Assembly (NCBI GenBank): GCA_029975295.1
Contig: JARKPK010000127.1
Span: forward strand, 1 to 64,000
Reading direction: 5' to 3'
Length of the DNA stretch: 64,000 nt
Origin: Thermoguttaceae bacterium
Lineage (GTDB): Bacteria; Planctomycetota; Planctomycetia; Pirellulales; Thermoguttaceae
The first letter of the stretch is position 1. Every line of letters starts with the position of its first letter. The notes under the pieces are model-generated. The model saw nothing but the letters and a program-made list of their open reading frames with translations. It did not search any database and was not told the origin of the DNA. Shown here piece after piece: positions 46,301-54,252 of this stretch. The position numbers and the translations under genes are program-made.

Positions 46301-48510
46301 TTCAACAGGCCGGCATCCGTCAGGTGAAGTTTCAGCTTCCGCCGCAAGCGGCCGGGTGCCGAGTGCGCGCCCCGATGATTCGCCAGAAGAAAATCACGGG
46401 CGAGCCCGGACAACCGATCGACGTTGAGATCGAGTTCCAGGAAGAAATCATGGGCCGACTGCTGGTGATCGTCGAGAACGATCGGCTGCTCGAGCCGTCG
46501 GCCGTTCACTCGGCGCCCATTCCGCGGGTGGAAAACGCCCGAGTCGTTCGACAATATGTCACCCTAGAGGCTTCCGGGCGTGACGAAGTCGAAGAAGTCG
46601 GGCCGCTCAAAGGGGCCGAGCGGCTCAGCCGCAACCTCGCGGAATACCGATTGCTGGCCGCCCGTTTGCCCGGCCGATTGGATCAGGCCTATTTGATTCG
46701 CGGCGACTCGCCCGACGCACAACTCCGTTTTCGCACCAAAAAGCGCGAAGCCGTGCAAACCGCCGGCGCGCGGATACTGTTGGCCGAGACGTTGTTGATG
46801 ATGGATGCCGCCGGGGCCTATCGCGCGCGGCAGTCGTACCGCATCGACAATCAAACCGAGCCGTACCTCGATGTGGACCTGCCCGAGGGCGCCGTGCTGT
46901 GGACCGCTGCGGTGGCCGGCGAGCCGGTCAAGCCGTCGCGCGGCCCATCCGACGCTCCGTCGCGGCGCGCCCGGGTGCCGCTGGTGAAGACGGCCGCCGG
47001 CGATCTCGATTATCAGGTGGTGTTCACCTACGGCGGCCAAATGCCGGCGATCAGCGGCATTGCGCCGATCAACTTCCCGCTGATGCGGGCCGTAGGCCTT
47101 AAGCCCGAATCGAGCGTGGTGCAGCTCTGCGTGCCCAAGCAGTTCCGTTGGCTCCGCTTTTCCGGCACCATGCGGCAAATCGAAAGCGAGAGGCAACTCG
47201 CTGGAGAGTACGAGAACTACTACGCCAAACAATTGGAAAACCTGAAGCAATCGCTCGCCAGCGGCGACTCTTATTCGCGGGTCCGAGCGGCCAATTCGTT
47301 GCAATTGTGGCAGATGCAGGTCGCATCCGGTGCGCAACCGGGTGCAGCCGGACAAAGCGCGGCGCTGCAAGAACAGCTCCGCGAATACATCGACGGCACG
47401 TCGCAAATCGTCGCCCTCGATGACGTTGATGCGATGGCCCGCAACGACAACCGGCTGCAATTGAACAACTCGTTCGCCGAGCAGCGCAACGACCGAGCCA
47501 AGAATGTGGTGCAAGGCGTCGGCTCGAATTGGGATGTCGCCCCGACAACGCCGCAATCCCCCGGTTCCGGCAGCAAAAGCAATTTCAACGCCGGTTGGTT
47601 CGAAACGAACAAGCTGGCGCAGGCCGTGCCGCCAAGCGACGCTCCGGGCGAGGGCAACTATCGTCCGTCGAGCGGTGAGGGGGCGGCGAAGGCGCCTGCT
47701 CAGGCCGGCGGCCAAGTTCTTTGGGGCGGCAAAGGCGAAGGCAGAGGCAGAGGCGAAGAATTCAAGAACCCCGAGGTCGCTCAGGGCCGCGCCAAAAAGC
47801 GGTTGGCCGAGATCCAACAAGAACAGCAAATGGATCTGAGCAACGTTCAGCAACCTCAGTCGCGGGCCGCCGACGAGCAGAACCTTCAGCGCTACAACGA
47901 GCGCCTCCAAAAAGACCAAGGCCGGCAGATCGCCCAACAAATGGCCGACTTCGGCATCAATGCCGCTCCGAGCAACCAACCGCTCGGGCCGCCGGGCGGA
48001 ATGCCCATGGGCGGCGGAGTCGGCGGCTTTGGGCGCGACGTGGCGAAGGAACCCGCAACGGAATCGGAAGAAGCGTCGGTGCTGACGGTTTCCCACGCGA
48101 CGGGCGATGCGCTCGGCCTGGCCAGCTTGGAATTGGCCATGCCCGAGATCGACCCGAATCGCTACGACGTGTTCCGCTTCACCACCCCGCTGGGGCAAAC
48201 CGAACTGACCGGCTGGGCCGTGTCGCGCGAATGGACCCGAACGGGCAGCCACCTCGGCCTGACGGCGATGGTCGCGCTGCTCGCTTGGCTCGCCATCAGT
48301 CTGGTGCTCGGCGGGGCAGGGCGATGGATCGTCAGCCCGGCCGGCGAAACGGCGATGATCGTCGCCGGTTTGGTCATGCTGATTTTCGGCCTGCTGCCGG
48401 TCGCCGGCGTGCTGATGATGGTGGTCGGCGCCGTCCGAAAGCTGGCCCGAGCCATTCGTCGCTGGTTCTCAAGACGCAATACGCCGGTCGAGGCGGAAGT
48501 GGTGCTGTAA
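40387..48510 (+). CDS. giant exported membrane protein, PY-module family, tandem fusion (2707 aa)
   Basis: No named family is recognised. Unit 1 has a signal peptide (about 15-35, AAA-Q), the module start ELYVPYADLHILLE (residues 56-69) with VMLPRKQFDELL, a long beta-rich ectodomain, and membrane helices at about 1191-1209, 1219-1236 and 1250-1268. A fourth hydrophobic segment (about 1299-1312) ends ARA-ADD like a signal peptide. Unit 2 then repeats the module (IIVPYEP at 1331, VLVPYAEYERL at 1349) and an ectodomain. A Gln/Asn/Gly-rich linker (about 2280-2560) and C-terminal helices (2625-2643, 2656-2680) follow. It overlaps the previous gene by 8 bases. Role unknown; probably envelope structure or surface sensing. 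Confidence 0.8.
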   Translation: MNKICQRTHLRSRVMIGCAVALSAALLAPLTPAAAQAPAVAQAPAPPVNAEKPRRELYVPYADLHILLENQPRRVMLPRKQFDELLQQAEQAAKSRAPHSVLPLAAEYDGKIEDQRASIRAKLTIDALHEGLQVVPLDLGEVGVVSATIDGRPAALGRLPDGRVAAVVEGPKRRVLELELVSSFEITSAHQVLQLRLPRPPAARMQLVVPGDVELKSGAAVLSRQVQADPRQTRFELIPASADCTLVFTLNSHLKQTESVLTASGVYLHEVTQGYERIHATVSFQVLYRAVDQLRLVVPAGFEVQEASTPLLARWEVVADRGRSMLVVRLREQTTEPIVLNVTAVRTPAVFNEWTASRWEPLDVAAHVAVVGLLLEDRVAAVRLETAGLTPIDVESLQVALPASLLRPAPGMPLLRPVAAWYAAPAAYRLAGRFEKPAGKIAAKTNVLLVLDESRQEAIGGFTVVPRHERLFAIDFSSPSGWTVESVTGPDEQPLAFERYDAAEGAGRIHVRLPSGVAPDTAYTLHFRATSVPAGWLQPWDQRTVAFPRFAIVEPHAAERTAAIDDVGAIAVEPRGDLVIRPEKLDKLLPLDQAERAQYGLGEVGEGPAYRYDNAVYQAEFAVTRAQPRAVARTIAFYNVKPRVLTFHGELIYTIEEARTRRLRFALPQDTPTLLSVSGQDGVEIEEFYSRDGENNREWTVLLKQPRRGVVRLAIDFDRPIAEEADSLALPKLSALDVAYQSGLTAIEADPLLRVAVKTEARTVDVGELSEAEYQPGRRLLGAYGFSGAAPEFQLSLARDPALPIPEALVGKALLITQLSAEGEAQNEAVFSLHAKVLSVEIELPGQADFWAATVDDEPIKPQRLGARVLLDLPGARRPTRELRVVYAARVNPVAMRGTVDLPAPRLFCGLTRAAAGPADKAPAGEQVRAREVPLNQLVWQVRLPAQYRLSGYHGTLTALDIDRPRPAAIGLAEAIWFLGGGVGSGLYAPASRAARESASVASRRGAWGKHAPVASRELEESFRFDDSRSALEPDGREMGDTKAEGGAMADTPAAEPAQPMAPPAMKPANGMIVSDLEIAEKAKELRDASTPTASPAPRPTRPADSLRSDHDLDKAMADAKSQAVEEPKPATRQSGMNGESLDRRRKDSLQGIRSLRIQLAQAGGEQSQIEFRSLGGNPQLDLVLSNSERFSFLGWGLFGAAVLWGLCRIQRPARSKTMFVFGLAVATTIVAVLVRDVAIVELANFVFHASWTLALLYIAIGAALWLGRKLIGLWQKLFRQAGEAAPVGATPAASTVSAVMTAVVVAWALQARAADDHAPPPPVAVPDDVIIVPYEPKDDTAPAVGDKVLVPYAEYERLRNQVLANQRATEKKPPLPYAFAGGEYRATLGTDEHLTFQGRFTVELYTDQLTEIPLSLSGGVLAVAQADGKPARIRMVEPRSAEAVPITANQPNQPAAQQSMPQQAVVPQAANARPAPAAPIVVLYLSGKGKHELSMEIRMKTARQGGWRSIEGVVPSAPATSLALSVPKSGTELRLGHVSDRRNYEVDRDNYTLVTAVGADGAVKIAWRPKVAEAQVDRSLTVESTSVLDVEQEGARLTCRVSLQFRRGRRDRFELLVPKDYLIESVRGPNVRGWRLGAQGDAAGDRADAKTAVRPVEIELLKPAEDSEEITVVLWKAAAGPGGQAMEWAVPYVVVPEAALHGGTVSIRRSPWLDLRTTAKSGVTRTDADPKTAELAGDAVRQRPWALRPYEAYRFVGVPFDLKLTAAPITAEYSATVQSLVKIAAFQRTLESRIEITPKGRPLYVAEILLPEGFVLDELRAPGVSHWSIAADGPRPRLSVFYAQGSDAPQAIVVQGTLARETPPPELPLPQIEVVAVARQQGEIVIQADPAYGIDAVDLQQAEVRPLARAAGWLKPQQMAMARLNISYQNAAYRGKLRLTARTPSVSCETISNVRITGRAIEETILLDYSIQQAGIRQVKFQLPPQAAGCRVRAPMIRQKKITGEPGQPIDVEIEFQEEIMGRLLVIVENDRLLEPSAVHSAPIPRVENARVVRQYVTLEASGRDEVEEVGPLKGAERLSRNLAEYRLLAARLPGRLDQAYLIRGDSPDAQLRFRTKKREAVQTAGARILLAETLLMMDAAGAYRARQSYRIDNQTEPYLDVDLPEGAVLWTAAVAGEPVKPSRGPSDAPSRRARVPLVKTAAGDLDYQVVFTYGGQMPAISGIAPINFPLMRAVGLKPESSVVQLCVPKQFRWLRFSGTMRQIESERQLAGEYENYYAKQLENLKQSLASGDSYSRVRAANSLQLWQMQVASGAQPGAAGQSAALQEQLREYIDGTSQIVALDDVDAMARNDNRLQLNNSFAEQRNDRAKNVVQGVGSNWDVAPTTPQSPGSGSKSNFNAGWFETNKLAQAVPPSDAPGEGNYRPSSGEGAAKAPAQAGGQVLWGGKGEGRGRGEEFKNPEVAQGRAKKRLAEIQQEQQMDLSNVQQPQSRAADEQNLQRYNERLQKDQGRQIAQQMADFGINAAPSNQPLGPPGGMPMGGGVGGFGRDVAKEPATESEEASVLTVSHATGDALGLASLELAMPEIDPNRYDVFRFTTPLGQTELTGWAVSREWTRTGSHLGLTAMVALLAWLAISLVLGGAGRWIVSPAGETAMIVAGLVMLIFGLLPVAGVLMMVVGAVRKLARAIRRWFSRRNTPVEAEVVL

Positions 48511-48610
48511 ACGCCGCGGGCCGCGGAGCGACTCGGCCTGACGCCTTCCGACTTGTTCCGCGACGGCCGGGCCGATTGCAACTCGGCCTCGCGGGGCGCG
48601 CCGGCGCCGT

Positions 48611-49396
48611 TCAACCGGCGAACAGTCCGCGCAAGGGCTCCAGACAATCACAATCGAAGACGTACTTCAGCGCGAAATGCGCGCCGATGACGATGAACAC
48701 CCATCCGGTAGCCTGCCGGGCGCCCCACTCGATCTTGCCCAAGGCGTTGTAAGCCTTCCCTACCGACTGGGCGCTATAAGCCAAGAGAAGCGCAACCAGA
48801 ATCACGGGGGTTGCCGTGCCCAAACCATAAACGCTGGGCAACACAACCGTGCTTGCCGGCAGCGCGGCCTCCGGAAGACTAATGCCCACCTTGGTCAACA
48901 CGGTGGTGATCGCGCCCGCCTCGGCGCCCATCATCAGGGTAATCAATCCGAAGAACCAAGCGGCCGATGTCGGACAGAACGACAGCGCGAACAGCGCCCC
49001 CAGCACGAGCGATCCCCAAACGCCCATAGCGTCGATCCGCTTCTGAATGCCCTCGGAAATCATCGATCCGCCGATGCTGATCTGGATCAGCCCCACCAAG
49101 AACATCCCCACCACCAAAAACAGCGGTGCCAGCACAATGTGCATCGACGACTGCAAGAACCGTGAAACGGCCGGAATCGATGCGGCCGTCATCACCAAAA
49201 ACACCGCCAAGCCGACATAAACCGCGCACCGCCCAACCGTGTAAAGCAATCCCGCGCCGATCACCGCCCGCGGGCTGCCCACCTTCCGCCCCACGTAGGA
49301 AACGGCCGCGATGTTCGTGGCCAAAGGGCATGGGCTAATCGAGGTCAACAGCCCCAGATACAGCGAAGCAAGAATATACAGAACGTAAGCGGCCAT
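48611..49396 (-). CDS. CcdA/DsbD-type membrane protein, ArsG-like
   Basis: The 261-residue protein has about six to seven helices of the DsbD/CcdA transmembrane fold. Two cysteines each precede proline, Cys23 in ISPCPLATN and Cys141 in SFCPTSAAW, matching the redox pair that passes electrons across the membrane in CcdA/DsbD. The SPCPLATN form is that of the group annotated as ArsG, described as an efflux permease for reduced aromatic arsenicals. So it is either an exporter or a thiol-electron conduit. It is last in the arsR-led unit, 250 bases after the second CxxC protein. The cysteines after the last helix (DCDC) are unusual. Confidence 0.78.
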   Translation of the reverse strand: MAAYVLYILASLYLGLLTSISPCPLATNIAAVSYVGRKVGSPRAVIGAGLLYTVGRCAVYVGLAVFLVMTAASIPAVSRFLQSSMHIVLAPLFLVVGMFLVGLIQISIGGSMISEGIQKRIDAMGVWGSLVLGALFALSFCPTSAAWFFGLITLMMGAEAGAITTVLTKVGISLPEAALPASTVVLPSVYGLGTATPVILVALLLAYSAQSVGKAYNALGKIEWGARQATGWVFIVIGAHFALKYVFDCDCLEPLRGLFAG

Positions 49397-49648
49397 CGTC
49401 GGGCGCCCTCTTGGCAGCTTCCAACGCCCGTTCTTTGTTGGAACATCGGTTCACCGCGCACTTTCATTGCGGCAGCACGCGACGATTCCCTCGCTGGAAC
49501 GAGCGCGTTGAAGCAATCCGTTGAATTGATCCCTCTCGCACATCCGCCCAGAATCACGCACAGTCGAAAGCCGCGCATCTTTGCACAATCGATCCATGCG
49601 GTTCTGTTTCGCGACACAATCCGTTACGAAGCGACGATTCGAGCCGGC

Positions 49649-50068
49649 CTATTTTAGCAACTCGCGGACGTTGCTTTGCACGTAGTCGAAAAAGGATTGC
49701 TTGTCGCGCACCTTCACCCAAATCTCCGTGAGTTTTCGCACTTCGGCTGCCTTATTCCCGTTTACGCGAACCACGACCAACGTGGGGCCTTCAACCTTGT
49801 AGCCTTTGGCTAGGGCATCGTTGGCCGGGTTCTGAAAATCCACATCGTGCAGTTCGACTTTGCCGCTTTTCATCTCTTCGGCAAAGCCTGTGCGCACGGC
49901 CTCTTGCGCGTAGCCGCCCATCTTCTGGCAGGTGGGGCAGCGCACCGTACGGTGGAAATACATAACCACCACACGGTCCGACGGCGGCTCGGCCGCTTGC
50001 AAAGTCGCCGTGTCAGCAAACGATAGGGCCGCAACAACCAAGAGAACACCAGCGTTGAACAATCGCAT
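49649..50068 (-). CDS. small exported CxxC thioredoxin-fold protein, ArsF-like
   Basis: The 139-residue protein has a signal peptide (residues 1-27, TLQAA) and then MYFHRTVRCPTCQK with Cys44 and Cys47. The short Trx-like domain fits the group annotated as ArsF (nitrophenyl-compound reduction subunit in arsEFG-type clusters). GGAGAG 7 bases before ATG 50068 decides the start over the ATGs at 50083 and 50086. The paralogue lies directly upstream and shares the YFHxxxRCPxC core, so the two may work as a pair like ArsE and ArsF. Likely periplasmic reductase or thiol carrier. Confidence 0.75.
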   Translation of the reverse strand: MRLFNAGVLLVVAALSFADTATLQAAEPPSDRVVVMYFHRTVRCPTCQKMGGYAQEAVRTGFAEEMKSGKVELHDVDFQNPANDALAKGYKVEGPTLVVVRVNGNKAAEVRKLTEIWVKVRDKQSFFDYVQSNVRELLK

Positions 50069-50125
50069 CGCTTTTCTCTCCATCATCTTCAGGACCTATT
50101 GAAAATCACCGATCGACGACAACCC

Positions 50126-50830
50126 TCACTCGGAAATAGGAATACGAGGCAACGGCGCGCCGGCCGGCGGATCTTCTTCAGGAATCGGTATGCCGGCCGG
50201 GGCGCGAAGCGGACTGGACGGGCTTGTCTGTGCGGGGCCCGGGGCCGAAACAGCGTCCGAATGGGCGTGGGGAGCCGCGCGATCGCCTGCGGTCGAAGCG
50301 AGCATGTCGCTGATTTCTTGTCTTACGAATGCAGCGAACTTCGGCGGATCGTCGTACAGGCCCCACACCTCGTCAAGCCGCTTCCAACGCTCGATTCGCC
50401 CCTGATTCATCTTCGCCAACACCACAACCGCCATCTGCACATCGAACATCTTGGCCATCGCTGCGGCGCCGGGCTTTTCATAATTGATCACCTCCCACGC
50501 GATTTTGCCATCGGCCAAAGGGCCGGCAAAGTCCTTCCGCACGACATCGTAGGCCTGCGACTCGATCGCCCGGCACGAAGGGCAACGCTGCTTTCCGTGA
50601 AAGTAATACACGATCAGCCCGTCGCTGAGTTCCGTCTGCGAAGCAGTATCGCCCTGAACCGCCAGTCCGCCGCCCTGCTTGCGAATCGCTTCGAGTTCCG
50701 CGGCGATCTTGACCAAACTGGGCTCGAGTTGCGAAGCGGCGTGCAAGTCAAGCGTTCGAGCGATCAAAACCACGATCGTCGCCGAAAACAGCGAGATCAG
50801 ACAGACCGCTACGGCATTCTTCAAATCCAT
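50126..50830 (-). CDS. membrane-anchored CxxC thioredoxin-fold protein, ArsF-like
   Basis: The 234-residue protein has one N-terminal helix (about 7-25) that is signal or anchor, then a short coiled segment, and the core YYFHGKQRCPSCRAIE with Cys83 and Cys86. After the Trx-like domain, which ends near residue 180, a Pro/Ala/Ser-rich tail of about 50 residues follows; this tail is absent from the smaller paralogue next door. GGGAAGGGAA lies upstream of the ATG. The active site faces the periplasm if the helix anchors it. Its partner genes (ArsG-like, cytochrome-like) suggest a role in reduction of an arsenic compound or of disulfides. Confidence 0.75.
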   Translation of the reverse strand: MDLKNAVAVCLISLFSATIVVLIARTLDLHAASQLEPSLVKIAAELEAIRKQGGGLAVQGDTASQTELSDGLIVYYFHGKQRCPSCRAIESQAYDVVRKDFAGPLADGKIAWEVINYEKPGAAAMAKMFDVQMAVVVLAKMNQGRIERWKRLDEVWGLYDDPPKFAAFVRQEISDMLASTAGDRAAPHAHSDAVSAPGPAQTSPSSPLRAPAGIPIPEEDPPAGAPLPRIPISE

Positions 50831-50896
50831 GATGTGAGTTCCCTTCCCTGCCCCGGCGCAAATCGTTGTCGAGCGATGATCGCGGACCGGCCGATG

Positions 50897-51292
50897 CTAC
50901 TCGGCCGCCAACAACGCCTTGCCCTGGGCAACCACAGTCGAAACCGCCTGTTGGCTGACGGTCGTTTTGCCTTTCTCGAAACCCAAGTCGCTCAGCCGGA
51001 TGTACGCGAATTGTTGGAAACCGGCGTTTTCGAGAGTCTTCTTGGCGCAATCGAGCGGGCAACCGTCGATAGCCAGGATAGCCTGGGCCGAACGTGTGGT
51101 TTCGACGATCCCGCTCACTCGGCCGCCGATGCCCGCCAGGCAGAACATTCGGCCGACGCCTTCGGCGGAAAGCTCCCGTGCAGCCAGGTCGGCCAACTTG
51201 CCCACATCCGCTGCGCCCGAGCAAGCAAAGACCAACTTCGGCGCGCTGCCGCACTGACACGAAACAGGCGAACCCATGCCTTGACTATCCAT
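50897..51292 (-). CDS. putative zinc-binding protein with DGC motif
   Basis: The 131-residue cytosolic protein carries six well-placed cysteines: C12-Q-C14, Cys24 in VFACSGAAD, Cys51, and the IDGCPLDC pair (Cys78, Cys82) that names the DGC family. These are annotated as putative zinc-binding proteins and recur beside thiol-redox and arsenic genes. GGGAGG 9 bases upstream picks ATG 51292 over ATG 51301 and ATG 51340. It may bind metal or metalloid through thiolates; the enzymatic role is unknown. It sits between the di-heme protein and the CxxC pair in one presumed transcript. Confidence 0.75.
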   Translation of the reverse strand: MDSQGMGSPVSCQCGSAPKLVFACSGAADVGKLADLAARELSAEGVGRMFCLAGIGGRVSGIVETTRSAQAILAIDGCPLDCAKKTLENAGFQQFAYIRLSDLGFEKGKTTVSQQAVSTVVAQGKALLAAE

Positions 51293-51394
51293 TGGCCACA
51301 TCCTCCCATTGTGCGTTGCTCTAGCCGTTGATTCGGCCATTGCGCCCGCCGTTGATTCGGCCGTTGAACGCAGGCAACTACGGCCGCCGAATCG

Positions 51395-52228
51395 CTACGG
51401 CTTCGGGTGTTTCTTATCGCCAAACTGATGACAAGTGGAGCATTGCATCTTGCCCATCGCGTCGGCCAATTCTTTCGGCCCATGACAATCGATGCACGCC
51501 TTGACCTCTGCCCGGACCGGAGCGAATTCGCATTTCGGATCGACGCAGCGGCGATTGAGCAACTCGACGACCTTCGCCGCCCCGTCGGCCGCCAACCGCC
51601 GGCAGCGTTCCTTCTTCTCAACGCTGAAGGCCTCGTTGCCCGACGCCTTGCTCCACTTCGCCACCGAAAAATGGCAAAGCACCGACCCGGCGACGCTCGG
51701 CACGGCCTCGGGCGCCCATTCGGGCTTCTCCGGCACGAAGGCGGGCAAGCTGGTGGTTTCGTACCACACGCACATCTCCGTGATCATCGCCTCGCGGACT
51801 TCTTTCGCTTTTTCGTGGCGGAACAATCCGATCAAGGCGGCCGCGCCGTTCACCACACCGCATAGGCTGCCAAACCCGCCCACGCCCCCTTCGCCGTATC
51901 TCATCATTTCCACCGGGAACGATCGGAACGGTGCGCCGTATCGTTCGGTCAACTGGCCCACAACGCTGCCGACCACCGCATACATGCAGCCGCCGTCGGG
52001 ATAGATGCGGTAGGCCGCTTTCGCCACCTCCTCCGGCTCTAGAGGCCGGTATTCCCAAGATGCCGCCGTCAACTCGTTGCCATTGCCAGCCGCCTTGTCT
52101 GTCGGCTTGTCGATCGCCAAGGCCACCGCAGGCAGTGTGGACGGTCGCCCGCAGCCGCCGAGCACGCCTGCGCCAAGCCCGGTGCCGATCACGGCCGTCC
52201 ACTGCCGACGCGACCATTCCCGTGCCAT
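51395..52228 (-). CDS. C-GCAxxG-C-C / split-Soret-like di-heme protein, exported
   Basis: The 277-residue protein begins with a Tat-like signal (SRRQWTAVIGTG) ending at Gly-Gly-Cys, so it may be a lipoprotein. The C-GCAxxG-C-C family core follows: DGGCMYAVVGSV, GFGSLCGVVNGAAALIGL and LCHFSVAKW. Two c-type heme motifs lie near the C-terminus, CIDCH and CSTCH, as in split-Soret cytochrome c precursors. It is therefore a periplasmic redox protein with cysteine and heme centres. ATG 52228 is chosen over a TTG at 52246. It links the cytosolic Trx and DGC genes to exported CxxC proteins in the cluster, fitting electron delivery to or from them. The electron partner is not shown. Confidence 0.8.
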   Translation of the reverse strand: MAREWSRRQWTAVIGTGLGAGVLGGCGRPSTLPAVALAIDKPTDKAAGNGNELTAASWEYRPLEPEEVAKAAYRIYPDGGCMYAVVGSVVGQLTERYGAPFRSFPVEMMRYGEGGVGGFGSLCGVVNGAAALIGLFRHEKAKEVREAMITEMCVWYETTSLPAFVPEKPEWAPEAVPSVAGSVLCHFSVAKWSKASGNEAFSVEKKERCRRLAADGAAKVVELLNRRCVDPKCEFAPVRAEVKACIDCHGPKELADAMGKMQCSTCHQFGDKKHPKP

Positions 52229-52423
52229 TCTTGCACCATTCAACAATCAGCTTGGAACCCGAATGAACGCACAACACCGCAACCGTCCGCCGGTCGAAAT
52301 CGGCACGCAACCACCGGCCGTGCAAGCGTTCCCGCTCCCCAACGATGTGCATGCAGCTTGTTGCCCATAGCAAATCAGGCAGCGGAGGCTGCATATTCAT
52401 CGCCAGCAACGGAACTCAAGCAA

Positions 52424-52657
52424 CTACTGCAACAGCTTCGCCGCATCCTCCGGCGTGAGTACCTTGCCGACGGATTTCACCTCGCCGTCAACAACCACCG
52501 CCGGAGTCACCATCACGCCGAATGCGATGATCTGATTGATGTCCGTCACTTTCTCCACCACGGCCTCGACCCCGGACGCGGCAACGGCCTGCTCCACGTT
52601 CTTCTTGAGCTGCTCGCACTTCGGACAGCCCGGGCCGAGAATCTGAACAAGTCTCAT
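52424..52657 (-). CDS. mini-thioredoxin (TM0996/MTH895-type redox protein)
   Basis: The 77-residue protein is a small thioredoxin/glutaredoxin-like protein with the active site PGCPKCEQ (Cys11 and Cys14) and the cis-proline in VMVTPAVVVDG. A GGAAGGAG ribosome-binding site lies 5-12 bases before ATG 52657. These proteins are cytosolic and often sit next to ArsP-like permeases, as here. It could give reducing equivalents to the permease, ArsC or the CcdA-like protein at the end of the unit. Confidence 0.9.
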   Translation of the reverse strand: MRLVQILGPGCPKCEQLKKNVEQAVAASGVEAVVEKVTDINQIIAFGVMVTPAVVVDGEVKSVGKVLTPEDAAKLLQ

Positions 52658-52806
52658 CAGTCGCTCCTTCCTTATCACACCATCGAGCACCAGTTTTCCT
52701 TCAAACTCATTTCGGCTCTTGGCGGCCGGGCCGTTCGAAAATCGCTTTTCGCCATACCGCGGAATCCGCCGCCCACCGACCACGTTGCACGCATTATGGC
52801 GAGTTC

Positions 52807-54129
52807 CTACGCGACGAACCAGCCGAAAATCATCCCCGACACGGCACTCATTAGTACCGTGAGCGAACAAAACGCGAACGTCTTCTTGAACCCGAGCACG
52901 CTGTAAATCACGGCGATGCTCGGCAACGAAAGGGCGGGCCCCGCCAACAGCAGCGACAGCGCCGGCCCGGCGCCCATGCCTAAACCGCGAAGGGCTTCCA
53001 GAATCGGAATTTCCGTCAACGTGGCGAAGTACCACATCGCCCCGATCAAGGCCGCGACCAGATTGGCGCCAAAGCTGTCGCCGCCGACCCACCGCGCAAC
53101 GATCTCCTCGGGAATCAACGCGCCAACGAACCCGGTAACGAACACCCCACCGAACAGCAACGGAATGATCGTCTTGGCAAATCCCCACGTTTGGCCGATC
53201 CATTCCTGCAATTCGCTGCGGTCGAACCAAGCGCCCACCATCAACAACGTGGCCGCCAAGCAGGCGAAGGAAGCCCACCATCGCTTCTGGTAAACCCATT
53301 CGGCCCATTCGTAGCCCTCGGGCGTAGCCTTTTCGCGGTTGACAATCTCGCTTGTCGCCATCGTCAATTTCTGGCCTTTCTTCAACCCGTCCACAGGCTC
53401 CTCGACCTGCACCCGAACCATTTCGGCCGTTTCGATCAACACGGCCACCTGCATCTTCGTGCCATCGGTCTTGGTGATCACCGTCTGACTCGGACTGGCC
53501 CAGTCGGCAAACACCAAGAACGCGATCATCGACGCAAAGAACGCAGCCGACTGCCAGAGCCGGCGTTTGGCCGGCGGCGGGTCGGGCAATTGCATGACGG
53601 CCGTTTGACGCTTCTCCTCGTCACCGCGAAACAGCGCGGCCATAATCAACCCGATGACCACGGCAAAGGCGATTGATCCGATCGCGCGGGCCAGCCCTAG
53701 TTCCAACCCCAGCACGCGCGCCGTTAGAAAGATGGCCATCACGTTGATCGCCGGGCCGGAGTAGAGGAAGGCCGAGGCCGGTCCTAAGCCCGCCCCCACC
53801 CGGTAGATGCCGGCGAACATCGGCAGCACACTGCACGAACAGACCGCCAACACCGTGCCGGAAACCGAAGCGACGGAGTACGCTTCGACCTTGTTCGCCT
53901 TCGGCCCCAGATGCCGCAACACCGCCTCCTTATTCAAAAACGCAGCGATCGCCCCGGCAATGAACATCGCCGGCACCACACAGGCCAACGTGTGGTATCG
54001 GGCATACCATTGCAGCATGTAGAACGCCTCCATAATGGCGTTCTGAATCCTCGGATCCGTGAAGTTCAAGAAGTAGGCCAGCAGGAAAATCACGCACAAA
54101 CCGGCCAGCAAACTCAGTTCTCGTTTCAT
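52807..54129 (-). CDS. ArsP-like permease (DUF318/YraQ family)
   Basis: The 440-residue protein has about eight to ten helices in two halves, each with the permease-family block. The first contains VCSCSVLPMFAGIYRVG, the cysteine-rich site where trivalent organoarsenicals are thought to bind, then GPAINVMAI. The second has FGANLVAALIGAMWY and GPALSLLLAGPALSLPS. A soluble loop (about 200-270) separates them. ArsP exports methylarsenite or aromatic As(III), while other members transport other substrates. ATG 54129 is preferred because GAGAAGAAG precedes it and residues 1-14 of the longer frame are polar without signal. It lies directly downstream of arsR and upstream of the mini-thioredoxin. 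Confidence 0.83.
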   Translation of the reverse strand: MKRELSLLAGLCVIFLLAYFLNFTDPRIQNAIMEAFYMLQWYARYHTLACVVPAMFIAGAIAAFLNKEAVLRHLGPKANKVEAYSVASVSGTVLAVCSCSVLPMFAGIYRVGAGLGPASAFLYSGPAINVMAIFLTARVLGLELGLARAIGSIAFAVVIGLIMAALFRGDEEKRQTAVMQLPDPPPAKRRLWQSAAFFASMIAFLVFADWASPSQTVITKTDGTKMQVAVLIETAEMVRVQVEEPVDGLKKGQKLTMATSEIVNREKATPEGYEWAEWVYQKRWWASFACLAATLLMVGAWFDRSELQEWIGQTWGFAKTIIPLLFGGVFVTGFVGALIPEEIVARWVGGDSFGANLVAALIGAMWYFATLTEIPILEALRGLGMGAGPALSLLLAGPALSLPSIAVIYSVLGFKKTFAFCSLTVLMSAVSGMIFGWFVA

Positions 54130-54252
54130 CTTCTTCTCAAGTTTGTTCTTACGGCCGATCTCGGCGGCCATCGCTTGCCGCGAAATCCACTTGCCTTCTC
54201 TTCGCTTGAGCTTGTTTATTTGGCCATTCTGCCAAGCACTTGCACAAAAAAA

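Noticed and set aside
46564-48252. 562-codon minus-strand frame antisense to the giant gene
   Set aside because: The plus-strand frame is continuous over 2707 codons with matching module structure; the antisense product is His/Arg/Gly-rich with no motif.
52424-53308. Long 294-codon minus-strand frame read as one gene
   Set aside because: Only its last 77 codons encode a real protein (the mini-thioredoxin with its own strong ribosome-binding site); the upstream part is antisense-like shadow of the permease frame.
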